Numbered from the stretch's first letter, positions 24,209 to 36,780 are shown. The stretch is 64,000 nucleotides of DNA from Dasypus novemcinctus (GCF_030445035.2 NC_080680.1:118508228-118572227); one strand, 5' to 3'. Translations and numbers: made by a program. Notes: generated by a model from the sequence alone, not told the origin.

Positions 24209-24941
24209 TGTTTTCATGTCCTAGGCCTGCTGTAACAAAGTACCACAAACTAGGAGGCTTAAACAGCAGAGATTGTCTCAGAGTTCTGGAGGCTACAAGC
24301 CAAAACTCAAGGTTTCAGCAGGGCAGTGTTTCCCTTGATATCTATAGGGAAGAATCTGTTCCAGGCTTCTTTAGTGCTTTGTCTTTGGCAACTTAAGGCA
24401 TTCTCTTCTGTTTACATCCACATTTCCTCTATTTTTTAAAAAGATTTATTTACTTTAATTTTAATTTTTTAAAAATTTACCCTTCCTCTTCCCAGATAAT
24501 TCTCTTGTCTCTCTGCTCATTGTTTGCTCGCCTTCTCCAGGAGGCACTGGGAACTGAACCAAGGACCTTCGTCATGGGAGGCCAATGCCAATGGCCTGAG
24601 CCACATCCACTGCCCGCAGGCTGTGGCATCTCCTGGCTTGTGACACCTGCTCATGGAGGTGTCTGCTCATTGTGGCAGTTTCGGCGTGCGCCCATCTTCT
24701 TTAGGAAGCACCAGGACCCGAACCTGGGACCTCCCATGTGGTAGGAGGGTACCCAACTGTTGAAGCCACATCTGCTTCCCGATTTCCTCTGATAAGGATA
24801 CAGTCATATTGGATTCCAGCCCAGCCTATTTCGGTATGAACTCACTTAACTTGCCTAATTCTATCCAGAATGACCCCCATTTTGAAATCCTGGAGATAAG
24901 AATTTTACCAATCTTTTTGAGAAACAATACAGTCCATAACA
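24209..24941 (-). mobile_element. MLT1 MaLR LTR, antisense, split by a SINE
   Basis: The plus strand reads as the reverse complement of an MLT1 LTR: 'ctgctgtaacaaagtaccac', 'cagagttctggaggctacaa', then after the SINE 'ggatacagtcatattggat' and the end 'acaatacagtccataaca'. Outer edges are approximate and no TSD was found. A DAS SINE insertion at 24431-24781 divides it. Confidence 0.85.
24431..24781 (-). mobile_element. Dimeric DAS SINE with TSD
   Basis: The minus-strand element has two tRNA-like units in tandem, each with a B box (plus-strand gaacctgggac at about 24720-24730 and gaactgaaccaagg at about 24552-24565), followed by a short AT-rich tail. Identical 9-bp TSDs atttcctct lie at 24422-24430 and 24782-24790 within the MLT1 LTR, so the SINE is the younger insertion. 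The two-promoter layout resembles 28397-28767. Confidence 0.9.
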
Positions 24942-26570
24942 GAGAGGATTAACAATTTGGTGGATGTTCAAGAATACTTGAAAAAAAAAAAAAGGTTGAT
25001 TTAGCTACTCCTCTATTTGAGGTACCAAATGATAAGACCAAAGCAAAAGCAGATTGACTGAATTTTCATATCTAAGACAATGTTTGGGATTTCCTACTGA
25101 AAACCGAGGCTTATCTCTACATGTCTTTTTTATTGAGGCTTTAAAAAATGAGTGGAAAAGTAAATCCCTCATTCATGTGCTAAGGCACTTGAAACTGAGT
25201 TTGAAATGGGAACACATTCCCTCCAAAAAGGTAAGCTTTGCTTCCCATGTAGACTTCTCGCAACCTTCAGAGAATTAATTACCCACTACTAATTACAAAT
25301 TGCTAACCTTGCTCTAAAGTCTCTTTTTACATGCAATATCCTGCATGGTAGCACTTTGTTTGTATATTTATCACACTTATCTGACTGTGAGCTCCTTAAA
25401 TCCAAGAGTAGTGCACTGTGGAAGCTCAATACAGTATGATTAATCTGAGGGAACTAAACAGAGGGTTTTACCTTCCTGGTACTGAGTCAAAAAGGTCTGG
25501 TTAAGCCATGCTATACAGAGACACCTCAAATGATGGAAACACTCCTGTAACTGAAATAAAGCAAACGATGCCATAAGATTGTCAATAAAATGTGAGAACC
25601 CCTAACATGGTAGAACAATGGGAAAGGGCAGAAAATTCTATTTTTTAGCTTCGAGGAAACAAAATGCAGGCACTTGTCATAGGTGACACGAATCCTCACT
25701 CAATCTACCTTGCAATTTTTCCTGACAGAAGGGACTGCTGGCCATCCTATCATCTAGGAATTCCCCCACGTGTTTAGTCTGTCAGTTGAAAAAGATTCAA
25801 CTGATTATGACAGATGGGTATGAAGTCTGTCACAGCTCTGATGGACAGAGGAGGGAAAAGCTTGATAAATGCTGAGAGACATTCTGTCTTGATGATTATT
25901 TTACAAAGTCAATCATCTGTATTCTGGGTACTAACTATCATCTGCTCTAGGAAAATTATTACCGCCTACTAATTGGCATACATTCTACTTCATTTTTTGA
26001 TTTAAAACATCAATGATAATTTTATACCTGAAATTATATACAGAAACACATCTAAAACACATAAACTTTATAGTTTGCACCTTATAAAACTTGGATTAAA
26101 TGATGTATCTCTGCCTTAAGAATGTCAACGTCATATGTACATGAAATGTGTTAATATGGAAAAAGACAGGGCTCATTCCTGACTATACTGTCAACATCCT
26201 GTTAATGCTTTCCATTCGCCTAACAACATACCTTAATAATTATTTCCATAAAACTGTCATTTCTGAAAATCACTTGAAAATTGCTCCTATGTAATCTTTC
26301 TAATTTGTAAAATGGCCTTTTTCATCTAGAATGGTCACTTTACACATAGAGAGGTCAGACAGGAGCAGTTTTACCCCCAGTGTTTAGTATACCAGGCTGG
26401 GATTCTACAAATAAGCCAAACAGAAGGAACCCTTTTATTTTTCTTTAAAAAAGAAAAAACCTTTTACAGAACGCTTATTTTTCAAAAGATATTCTTTTTA
26501 GGTTTTTGACATATCCAAGGGATCAAAAAGTCCTTTTTTCGTTAAAGTTTACATGCTGCTCTAGTCGAGA
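24942..26570. other. No gene; possible L2 3'-end remnant at 25350-25450
   Basis: Mostly unrecognised sequence. At 25365-25450 the phrases 'atttatcacacttatctga', 'gtgagctccttaaatccaag' and 'gaagctcaatacagta' recall the L2 3' end (tgtaagctccatgaggg ... gctcaataaat). A 74-codon ORF at 25054-25278 has no motif and is not called. Confidence 0.5.
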
Positions 26571-26689
26571 GGCGACTGCTCTCAGGTGCCCTCCGAGTCC
26601 CTCCGGCTCTCTTGGCCTGCTTGGAGAGGCAGAGGGCCCGAGCCCTGAAGATTAAGGTTCCCGGGTGCTGTGTCAGCTGGCTTCCAGCT

Positions 26690-26992
26690 TGTTTTGAATT
26701 GATGAGGACCACATCCAGGAGATGACGGAATGGGGGGAAAAGGAAAGGTCAAGGTATTCTTCATCTCCCTCACACGCGAAGTCTCCGATCTCTGCTTCTG
26801 TCGTCACATTACCTGCTCTGACTCTAATTCTCCTGCCTCCCTCACCTGCGGAGCCACGATAATCTCCCTGTCTCCAGGTCCTGAACTTAATCACATCTGC
26901 CAAGTCCCGGTACTACGTAAGGTTTCATAGTCATAGATTCCGGGGAGCAGGGCATGAATATCTTTAGGGAGTCAATTTTTGGCCTACCGCAG
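26690..26992 (-). mobile_element. MLT1C/D-type MaLR LTR, antisense
   Basis: The plus strand follows the reverse complement of an MLT1 LTR 5' half: 'tgtcgtcacattacctgct', 'ctctaattctcctgcctccc', 'gataatctccctgtctcca', 'cttaatcacatctgccaagt', 'tttttggcctaccgcag'. The GC-rich segment just left of it (26570-26690), with several CpG sites, may be further LTR sequence, but I cannot align it. Confidence 0.75.
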
Positions 26993-27764
26993 AACCCAAC
27001 TCTATTTTAATCAGTGTCTCAAGAGTTTAGCCTATGGGTAACTCTGCTTTTCCTTTCTTAATTAAAGGCCTCGTGTAACCCCTGAATACAACACAATATC
27101 AAGATGACTATTCCTATCCTTGCTAGATAACGTAACAATTAATTCTCACCAGAGTTGATTCTTAACTTTCCCTTACTTTGTTGAGATGGACAGGTAGGCA
27201 AGAGCCAAAATCCTTAATTTGATCTGTTTACCAGAATGCAGAAGTCACTTACAAAAGAAAAAGACTAGTACTGTTGCAGGTATTTTGGAGAATGGACAGC
27301 ATCCAACGTGTAATGATTTATTCTGCTGCAGAATGTGTTCTGGACTATCTTAATCATTTGTTCTGGGATATTTTAATCCATCCAGACTTATCTACAGGTT
27401 TCAGCTAAGAGAACAATGAAAATGAAAAAGGGGATAACCTAAGCATTAAGATTATTAGACAGCATATAAAGAAATAATGGTCTCAATCAATCTACCATTA
27501 ATATCCAACATCTTGTCCAAAGATGGAAGGTTTTTACCATCTGATTGCGCATTCATAGACTCTTACACTAAAATCAAATTTCTGTACTTCACTGTACTAG
27601 CCATATCATCTTCCCTAATGAGACAAAATTTATTAACACTAGAAATGAAAATAATCCTCCAGAAAACAAATTCAGATGTATGTATATATATTCCATATTT
27701 CCAAAAACAAAATATTTGAATTCTGAAAAATAGTGTTATTCTGCTTCTCTTTTTGAAGTTTCAA
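26993..27764. other. No recognised gene or element
   Basis: AT-rich sequence; the 80-codon ORF at 27477-27719 has no motif or context and is taken as chance. Confidence 0.5.
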
Positions 27765-29450
27765 AAAAATTCAATAAAACCCAAAGGAATTTACAATTTC
27801 TATGCAATTCCTACCAAAATTCCAGCCGCTATTTTGCAGAAATGGAAAACCGACACCTCAAATTCATATGGAACTGCAGGGAGCTCTGAGTATCCAAACA
27901 TTTTTTAAAAAGAAGAATAAAGTTGGAGAACTCCAACATTCAAATTTCGAAATATCATAAAACAAGAATCAAAACAGAGTGCTACTGGCATAAGAGAAGA
28001 TAAAGTGCAATGTAATATAACTGAGAGCTCAGAAATAAAGCCATATATCTATGACCAATTAATTTTGACAAAAGTACCAAGATGAGTCAATGAGGAAAGA
28101 AATAACTGTCAGCAAATAGAACTTGGCCAACTGGATTTCCATGTGCAAGAACGAACTTGGATGGCAACCTCATGCCACATAGAAAATTAACACAAACTGT
28201 ATCAACAATCTAAATATCATAGCTAAAATGGAAAAATTCTTAGAAGAAAGTATAAGGGTAAATCTTCATGTCTGGGATTTCTCAATGGACTCTCAGATAT
28301 CACATCAAAAGCACAAGCAAGAACAACAAAAACAGATAAATTGGGCTTCATCAAAATTAAAATGTTGTGCATCAAAGAACACTATCAAGAAAGTGAGGAA
28401 AGTGAATGTAACTCAAATGACTAGGCTTCCGCCTACCACATGGGAGGTCCTGGGTTCAATTCTTGGTGCCTCCTGGAGAAGGCAAGCTGGTGCAACAGGC
28501 AGGTGTAATGAGCGGATGCAACAAGATGATGCAACGAAGAGGCCCAAAGAGGAAACACAATGAGAGAGACAACAAACCAGGGAGCTGAGGTGGCTCAAGC
28601 AATTGAGTGCCTCTCTCCCACATGGGAGGTGCCAGGTTCAGTTCCCCGTGCCTCCTAAAGAGAAGATGAGCAGACACAGAGTGTACACAGCAAATGGACA
28701 CAGAGAACAGACAGCAACAGCGAACAATGAAGGGGAGGGGGAATAAATAAATAAATCTTAATAAAAAAAGAAAGTGAAAAGGAAGTTATATATCTATTAT
28801 GATAAAGTTCTAGTATGCAGGTTATGTGAAGAACACTTACAACTCAACAACCAAAACACAAACAACCCAATTAAAAATGACTGAAGAACTTGAATAGGTA
28901 TTTCTCCAAAAATGCATACCACAAATAGCCAACAATCATACGAAAAGATGCTCAACCTCATAAAATGTTAGGGACATGCAAATCAAAAGCATAATGCAAT
29001 ACCAGTTCACACCACTAAGACTGTTTTGATAGGAAAAAATAAAAAGGAAAATCTCAAGTGTTGGTGAGAATGTGGAGAAATTGAAAGTTACATACTTTGC
29101 TGGTTGAACTACCAAATGGTATAACTGCTGTTTAGAGCAGTTTTGTGTTCCTCAAAAAACTTAAACATAGACTTGCCGAATGGCCCAGCAATTCCACTCC
29201 TGGATATATAACAATGAATGGAAAGCAACTATTCAGACAATTACTTGTAAGTCATTGTGCACAGCAGCACTGTCTACAATATCCCAAATGTGGAAACATG
29301 CATTCCCATCAACAGATGGCTGGATAAACAAAATGTGTTAGAACCAAACAATGGCATACTATTCAACTCTACATAGGAGTGTGGTTCTGACACATGCTAC
29401 AACATGGATGAAACTTAAAAACATTGTATTATATGAAGGAAGCCAGGAAT
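27765..29450 (+). mobile_element. L1 ORF2 3' portion, split by a dimeric SINE
   Basis: 27770-28386 follows the C-terminal half of L1 ORF2: 'tatgcaattcctaccaaaat', 'cagaaataaagccatatatc', 'accaattaattttgacaa', 'gggcttcatcaaaattaa'. After the SINE the L1 resumes ('taaaaatgactgaagaact', 'aaaagatgctcaacctcat', 'cccagcaattccactcctgg', 'ttcccatcaacagatggctgg', 'acatgctacaacatggatga') and stops near 29450 without a tail. Multiple in-frame stops show it is dead. It is L1MA/L1MB-like. Confidence 0.85.
28397..28767 (+). mobile_element. Dimeric DAS SINE with TSD
   Basis: Two tRNA-derived units in tandem: the first has a B box at 28453-28462 (ggttcaattc); the second has an A box near 28591-28606 (tggctcaagcaattga) and a B box at 28635-28645 (ggttcagttcc). 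Body phrases 'caagatgatgcaacgaag' and 'aatggacacagagaacag' lead to an (AAAT)n/A-rich tail at 28742-28767. TSDs aagaaagtga lie at 28387-28396 and 28768-28777, inside the L1 fragment. Confidence 0.92.
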
Positions 29451-31194
29451 TAAAGGTGGCATCATCTTCTCCATGTTTTACTGGATCCCATGCAGCTTTT
29501 AAATTCTTCTAAGTAGGCTTGACTTAAAGAGTATCCCCTTCAAACCAGGCAGTAGTTGAAGATACAGTGACAGATCCAATATACTCCTAGTGCTGCCAGT
29601 ACCTAGGTCAAATACACTGAAAATGGAGAATGATGATACAGGGAACCAATCTGCACACTGAGTTTCACAAAAATATGTGCTTTTTACATCTTCTTTTTAT
29701 TCTATCTCTGGGCCTAACAGAATTTAGTAGACATTTGAAAAATGTGAATGGAAATTATATATTTCTGGAATTTTGTAAGCATTCATGGCCAAAACAGTTA
29801 AACTAAAGGTTTTTCTGTCAGTTTTAGTGCAACCTTGAGCTTAGCCGTATGTTTTACATGTTCTTTGTAGGTGATTTGATGATGTGTAGTTATTCATTTG
29901 CTTTTCATGATTTATCTGAATTAAGCCCAGGCTGCTGAATCTAGCTGTTTTGAAAAGGCAGAACACAAGTTTTGTTATTCACCTTACATTAGACCTTGAG
30001 AGGATTTTTAAATTTAAAATTTTTTTAAACTATTGAAGTTACTAACAAGCTCATTGGGTATGTTGTTGCCATGAAAACTGCTCTCTGAAGCACATGAGGC
30101 ATTTGTATTATATTATCTATATTGAAAATATATGTATCAGCAGCAGGTTAGGGAAACACAAGGTTCACATTCATATTTTTAAAAGCTTTTTGTGGGTAAT
30201 GGATTTTTGAGAACCAACTTCTACTCTTCAGAACAACAAAAATAGGGTACATGAGTGTATTTTGTAAACAATTAAGGTACCTCAAAATGTATGAGTTCTC
30301 AGAATGGTTGATGAAAGAGGAATGCACTGGTTCTGTGTTAGTGATAAGGAAATTACTGATGGAATAACTGATATTGGACCCTCAAGCTATCTCATCTCTT
30401 TTCACGAGGCAACTTTGATCTTCAAGGGATGGAAAATCTAATTAATTTTATATAAGATGTAGAAATATATTGTAACAGAGTAAGTTATTAGACACTTTTT
30501 TCCAGGCTGGGTTATAGTTGTTTAACCACATCTTTAGAGCTTCTACCATATACTCTCAAAATAACAGCCAAAAAAACCTCCACATTGAGGCTTTTTTGTC
30601 TATTTTTAAAAATGGAGCTCTAGATTATGACATTCATAGAATAAAGGAGCATGGAAAATTTTTCCTGTACCATATCATCAGTCTTTTCAAGTGAGAGATA
30701 TACCAAAGGGAAGAACACACAAGTGGAGAGAGAAGATGAGAAAGAATGGGAAAGAAGCAAAACAATGAGAAAAGAAATGGAAGGATGAAAATTAATAGAC
30801 AATATTCCTTTAGAAATGAAGGAACAAAAACAAAAAATGAGTCATCAAGAATCTTTTTAAAAAATAGAGAAAAAATATTTAAAACATATCCATCTTCTTT
30901 TAATAACAAACTGTCCAATACACAACTGTAGTAATTATGTGGTAAAACAAGTTAGTATCATTATGTTTACTCTGTCATCTATCCTGACTTCTTTTCACTT
31001 ACACAGCATGTTACTTCCCAGAAACTTAATTTCTTTCATCAGATTGATTGTCAAGTACTCCAACCCTCCTCATCCCTTCAATCACCATTTTTTTCCTTAA
31101 ACATTCAGTAGCAAAGATAGTCACTAAGTTGTAAATCAACAATTAAGTTAGGTACACATTCTCTGATCTACTCTTTGGAAGGTTTCATTTGCTT
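29451..31194. other. No recognised gene or element
   Basis: AT-rich sequence with a purine-rich stretch at 30690-30800 that creates long minus-strand hydrophobic frames. These frames (up to 94 codons) reflect base composition, not coding. No repeat family could be assigned. Confidence 0.55.
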
Positions 31195-32085
31195 TAAAAT
31201 TTAGAGTTGGGGTTCACTGCCATGCCGGTTGGCCCTTCTTTGGAGCTGGTGTTTCTGCGTGATGGAGCTGGACTCAGATGGGATCTGTTTTCACAAGCCT
31301 TTCATGCTACTTTACTGGAATTGTAGTTAGTGCTAGGGCTTAAGATATATCTAGGGGATTTGAATCTCTGGACTGACAATATGATAGCCAGGCCCTGATC
31401 ATCAACAGACTTCAGCTCCTACACTCTGATTTATTGGACTTACCCCACTCAGCTAACATGGAGTTGAAGAATGTCAACCACCACACCATGGAGCCTAGAG
31501 TGCCTACAACTGAAAGCAGGAGGATTGCATCCAGCATCCATGTGGAATCTAAGCCCCCTCTTGACATAGATGTGGAATGGACACAACCAAGTCAAGGTCC
31601 ACAGGAAGGAGGAATACAGTAAGGATCAGAGTGGACTTAATGATATCCTATTCATGAACTATTGTGGTTAATAATAGAGAAAATGTGGCATTGATGTGGA
31701 AAAAGTGGCCATGGTGGCTGCTGGGTGCCAGGAATGGGAGGAAGAGAAGAGATGTGGAGACATTCTCTGGACTTGGAGTTGTCCTGGGTAGTGCTCCAGG
31801 GACAATTGCCGAATGTTGTATGTCCTCCCATGGCCCACTGGATAGAACGTGGGAAAGTGTGGGCTATGGTGTGGAACACAGGACATGGGGTGCAGCGATG
31901 CCCGGAGATGTACTCACCAGACACAATGGATGTGACATGATGATGGGGGAGAGTGTTACTGTGGGGGAAGTGGTGGGGTGAGGGTGGTGGGGGTGAATGG
32001 GGACCTCATATTTTTTGAATGTAATATCTTTTTAAAAAATGAATAAATTGAGTAGAATTTGGAAATAAAAATAAAAATAAAAATG
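31195..32085 (+). mobile_element. Xenarthran-type L1 3' UTR, 5'-truncated
   Basis: An approximately 890-bp segment rich in G, with 'tggagttgaagaatgtcaac', 'atggcccactggatagaac', 'tgatgatgggggagagtg' and a final 'gacctcatattttttgaatg' and 'taatatctttttaaaaaatg', then an A-rich tail of (AAAAT)n at 32063-32085. This is the layout of an L1 3' UTR ending in an A tail, with ORF2 lost by 5' truncation, and I associate it with armadillo L1. Several overlapping ORFs of 60-105 codons arise from its composition. No TSD could be set with confidence. Confidence 0.6.
31963..32002 (+). other. G-quadruplex-forming motif in L1 3' UTR
   Basis: Five G-runs (5, 4, 3, 5 and 4 G) are separated by loops of 7, 3, 4 and 5 nt, meeting the usual G3+N1-7 rule. 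G-rich polypurine tracts are a known feature of many mammalian L1 3' UTRs. The sequence is directly visible; structure formation is inferred. Confidence 0.75.
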
Positions 32086-35000
32086 AAAAAGTATAATTGC
32101 TGTTTATTTAAGGGAGTGTAGACAGATGTAAGAATTTCTAAAAGAACTACAAATTACATTTTTGAAATGCACATTTTTATTTCCCCCGTTACTGTTCCTA
32201 TTTGAAACGTGCTATTAAGTATATATATAATATAGGAATTAAATATATTTAGGCTCCAGAGCACAAAGGACTAATATAATTTTATAACATGATCTAGTCT
32301 AATTTTTCTTTTTATGTTTGGTCCCAGAGCTATATGTTAATTTTTATTTTATTGCTTTTGTTGCAGAAGAAAGAAACTAAACTGATTTTAATGTATTACT
32401 TTATTTTGGTTAAATATCTGCAAAACCATGCATTCAGATTAATTTTACATCAAATTTAGAAACATGCATTTTTCCTTTGAAATAAGTGTAGTCATGAGAA
32501 GAATGCTTCATGTGGAAATTCATGTAAAGAAACTATTTTAAAAGGATTATATTTTCAAGGGGTTCAGGAAATGTGTCCTCCAGAGAAACATTTCATTGGT
32601 ACTACAATAACTGTGTCAAGACATGCAATATAGCAAGAATGAGTTCTCATTGCATCTTGGAGATTGACGACTGGCTTGAGCTGATGTCAGATGAGAACAA
32701 AGCACATACAAGGGAAATTGTACCAGGTTACATCTTTAGTTTACTGATACAGATGGAAAAAGTTATTCCCTAGGAATAAAATGTTCTAAATAGATCTAAG
32801 TGGGAGAGACTCTGTAATGATAAATGAAATTGATTAGTCTCTGTGGCCCATAAAATTGAATTTTATTTTATTCTAATAGGCTTTGTGATTTAAGACTCCT
32901 AGCACAAATAAAAAACTTAAAAGGAGAAGAAGCTTAAAGAGTAGAATTTGACTATATGAGGTGTGACCTTAGTAGTTCTCTATTGAGCTATATAAAAATG
33001 TTATCATTTTTAGAAATAGTATATTTAATCTCTAAGATGAATGTATTGTAGGAAAACTACAAATTACTTACCTAAGTCACCTTTTAAAAATGTGTGCATA
33101 AGCTAACACATTTATTCATGGCTAATATAACTGTCAGAGAGCAAACATTTATTGATTATTTATCTATGTCATCCATATTCTCAGTTTCCTACTGTTAGCT
33201 ATAAATGAAACATAATACCATCTTTAAATGTTTGAGTTTCCAGTTATCTTAACTTTAGAAAAGATAACTATATAAACTTTACCAGACTCTGTAGCTACTG
33301 GAAAATTACAAAATCCCCAAATGGATTTTTTATTTTCCATGCCAAATGGCATGATTTGTTGGCTCAGGATATTAAGGGTATGATATTGCCTCAAACTTTG
33401 TTCAATGTCAGGTACATAAAAATGAAATTAATTCAGATAAAAATGAACAAGAATTGAAAGGACTCTAAACTATTTCACAAAACAAATGCTGGAAGGCAGA
33501 GTGGCATTTTAAAATACCAAAAAGCACACTCATAAGAGAATCAGGTACATCTCTTCAGTATATGAATGTCTGTCATGAGCAAGGGGATTAATGTCTGCTT
33601 TAGATAAATAAGTATTTCAAATAGAGATTTGTATTTACCTTAAGGCAGAATTTTGTTCCAGAAGGAAGGATTCCAACTATGTCTGCAACTTGAGATAATG
33701 GGTCCCCAGTTCCTATATATGTTAAAGCATTGGCTCAAATGCATGAATGTTTGGGAAGCAATTTAACTGTCATTTGGATGGTGTCTAAATAAGACACTAT
33801 TTTATGGTGTTATTCTACTGGATTTGCCTTCTTGATTTGACCAACTGAAGAATCCAAACATATAATGAGATGTGAGTTTTCTTGGATGTGTATTTAAAAA
33901 CCAGCTACTCCTTTCACTCTGTGGTTCAGATAAATAAGTTACATTGACAGTGTGAAGATTTAACTGATATGGAATGTCTGTTGACATTTCTAAAGAAAAT
34001 GGCCTACACAGAGTTTGAATCCTAAAAAAAAAAAAAATCCAGTTCTAACAAAAATAATTCATATTCCTATTATGTAGCTATAAGTTATAATCAAATAGAT
34101 TAAATATAATTAGAAAAATAATGGTTATAATTTCAGCTCTGACATCTGTCAGCTGTTTCCTCTATCATATAAATGGATTGTAGACAGGATTTAAGTGTGA
34201 GGATGGAGTTAACGGTATATGTAAATGTATGATTCAATACCTGACACATATGAAGGACTCAATAAATATTAATATTGTTTTCTTTCATTTAAATTGAAAT
34301 TATTTTAAGTTCCAACAGAAAAAATAATACCACTTCTTATTAATAATTCCCAGCAGGTAAGAATGCAATTTAAGTATTAATGTTATAAAGTAATGTAACG
34401 TCCACTAAACTTACTTCCATTTCTTTATTCCCATGAGTCCATCCACATCCAATGGAGAACAGGCTAAGCTTACTGAAGCTCAAGCTCTCTATGAATTTCT
34501 TCTTCTTACCCTCTAAGTTGCAACTAATGAATATGAACTACATTGCTTCAGACTGAGTCCCAGTTCTGGTCAGTTGGATAAGATGCGAACTGTCACTGCA
34601 GGAACATCCAGTACTTGCTCTCCAACGGAAATAACTGCCACTGCAGTTACTGGTCAAGCCACCACTTTTTAAAGTGACAGGAATTTTATCATCCTCCTGT
34701 CAAAAATTCCTTTAATTACTAGAAGTCTGGAAAGTTTATTAGAGGCAAAGGAAGTCTCCAGTGCGAAGGTTAAGACTTTTGTAACTGGTTCTGAAAGAAG
34801 GAAAAATGCATAGAGACATTCAAATAACTCCCTCCTTAGACAACTTTGAAAATAGGCTCTCTTCCCAGGCAGTAAATATGTTTTTCTTCCAGATTTACTG
34901 TAAATATGTGTTATCCCCATTCCAAGATGGCAAGATTTCATGTATCTTAATACTAAGCATACCATTTTGGTTTGTTCCACAGAATAGTTGATTGATTGTA

Positions 35001-35368
35001 TTTCCACAAACATGGATTCACAAATTCTAAATTTTATCTTTTTATTGTATCTCTTTATTACAGAAGGAAAGAAAATGTAATTTTTCTTGTCTCTAATATA
35101 GAAATTTTTGATTGATAGCATCACACAAGTATTGGCAGTCAGTTGGATGTTAAATTAATATATATGGTTTTACTTTACATTTTCTGTATTTCAGGCACAG
35201 AGAGACATAGACATGTAGTAACTGCCAAATTTATATAACAATGGATATTTTAGCCGACTGGCATTATTAAGCATCTGTATTTGTCAGCAAGTTTAAATAA
35301 GAATAATAGTTAAAAGAAACAATAAAAACAAGCTCCTCAAAAACATAGATCCTTCAATTCATGACACC
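32086..35368. other. Long AT-rich stretch; small repeat scraps only
   Basis: No supported gene. At 34215-34275 'cctgacacatatgaaggact' followed by 'caataaatattaat' recalls a MIR/L2 3' end. A minus-strand 151-codon ORF at 34669-35124 has no motif and lies in AT-rich DNA. 34430-34670 has a less AT-rich composition with a broken, Ser/Thr-rich frame that could be an old transcript fragment. Confidence 0.5.
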
Positions 35369-35815
35369 TGTGTTTGTCAGGGCTCTCTAGGGAAACAGAA
35401 TCAACAAGGGATATCTGTCGCTAGTAAGAGATTTACCAGAGTCTCTCATGCACAAGTCCATGTTCTGCAGGGAGGCTGCAACCAGGAGCTCCAATGAAAG
35501 TCTAATGAAGATTCTTGATGAGTTCTGGGAGATGTTGGCTGTCCAAAGATGAGCTGGGAAATTCTCTCTCAATGCTGAAATCACGTCCCCTTTTAAGGGA
35601 TTCAACCGATTGGGTTAAGCATCATTCATTACTGATGGCAATCTCCCTGACTGATGTAATTATAACCAGCTATCTATGATTTACCACTGCAGTAAAGTCA
35701 ATGGTGACTAAAGTCCATAAATGCCCTTGTACTACAGTTAGCCCAGTGCTTGCTTGACCAAACAACTGAGCACAATTACCAGGCTGAGTTGACACAACAG
35801 CTGAACCATCCCCAA
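35369..35815 (-). mobile_element. LTR of ERVL/MaLR type (LTR-B), antisense
   Basis: The plus strand opens TGTGTTTGTCAGGGCTCTCTAGGGAAAC, shares 'ggaaattctctctcaatgct' and 'gaaatcacgtcccctttta' with the element at 48499-48939, and ends in 'gagttgacacaacagctgaac'. In sense orientation the end would be ...GAGAACCCTGACTAATACA. Exact right boundary and TSD are unresolved. Confidence 0.7.
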
Positions 35816-35989
35816 ACATATTATACCTTCTTGTAAAAAAGTATTTTTATTGAAACTGTGGAGATATCAGAAGTAGAAATGGAAGAAATGCATATTCCCC
35901 TACAACAGAAGTAGTCAATGATTTAATCATCAGTCTCTATACCTTTCATACGTTTTTAGTCACATAATTTTATGATTTCAAATCATATT

Positions 35990-36290
35990 TCAGGAGAAAA
36001 TCCACCTGTGAAAGACTTGCAAGAGGAGGGACTGTTTAAAGTGGCATTTCAAAGCCTGAGACAGATCAAGAGATCTTGGCTTGGACAAAGGCACAGTGAA
36101 AGTGTAGCAGAGTGTAAACATGGAGAGGAAGATGTCCATTAGGAGGAGCAGCCTAGAATAGGTCCCAGAGTCTTCTAGGGGTAAGGAGAACGTGCAAAAG
36201 TGGGGGCAGCCCCATGCAAGACGTCAGAGAGCAGGTGGAGGGAGTAGAGTGCCTACACAGGAGGATGATCCATTGTGGTGGAGCAGAATT
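35990..36290 (+). mobile_element. Possible L2 fragment
   Basis: G/A-rich text such as 'tggcatttcaaagcctgag' and 'gcagccccatgcaagacgtc' follows the order of the L2 3' region (tgagacctgaagg ... gatcatgtagggcc) at a loose level. Strong divergence makes this tentative. Confidence 0.35.
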
Positions 36291-36312
36291 GAATCAAGTA
36301 GAGGAAGATCAC

Positions 36313-36780
36313 TGTGTTAGTATCTTAACTGCTAAAAAAAAAAATTCAATGGGTTGGCTTTGAAAACATGAATTTATTGGTGGTTTTGAGGATAAGAAAA
36401 GTCCAAAATCGTGGAGTCAGCAGGCTGATGCTTTCTCCTGGAAGTTTGGCCTTCTGGGGTTGGCTGCTGACAATCCTTGGTCCTTGGCTTTACAGCACTG
36501 TGGCTATGCCCAAGGCCATGGCATCTCTTTCTCTTCTGGGTTCTGATGAGTTCTAGTTTCTGGCTACTCCCTCTGGCTTCTTCTTCCTATATCTGAATTT
36601 TATTCTGCTTATAAAGGACTTCTTTAATCCAGATTAAAGCCTAAACTGATTGAGTTGGCCATACCTTACCTAATAATAACACCTTCAAAAGATCCTAATT
36701 ACAGCAGGTGCACACCCACAGGACCAGTGGTTAGGACTTGAACATGCCTTTTTAGGGGGACATTAAACAATCCCCAGCAG
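36313..36780 (-). mobile_element. MaLR-type LTR (LTR-C), antisense
   Basis: The plus strand opens TGTGTTAGTATCTTAACTGC and reads on to 'gattgagttggccatacctt', 'ctaattacagcaggtgcaca', 'aggacttgaacatgcct' and 'gggggacattaaacaatcccc'. These are the reverse complement of motifs in the LTRs at 42584-43004 and 47945-48410 ('ttcctgt..gt.caa.cccattgtaaa', 'ttaaggtgtg.cc'). It is more diverged than those copies; the TSD was not found. Confidence 0.6.

Noticed and set aside
30634..30931. Hydrophobic minus-strand ORF (94 codons) as a membrane protein
   Set aside because: The opposite strand is a purine-rich low-complexity tract that yields F/L/S-rich frames by composition alone.
34669..35124. 151-codon minus-strand ORF
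   Set aside because: AT-rich composition, no recognisable domain, no splice or promoter context and no related copy in the window; length is within chance for this base composition over 64 kb.
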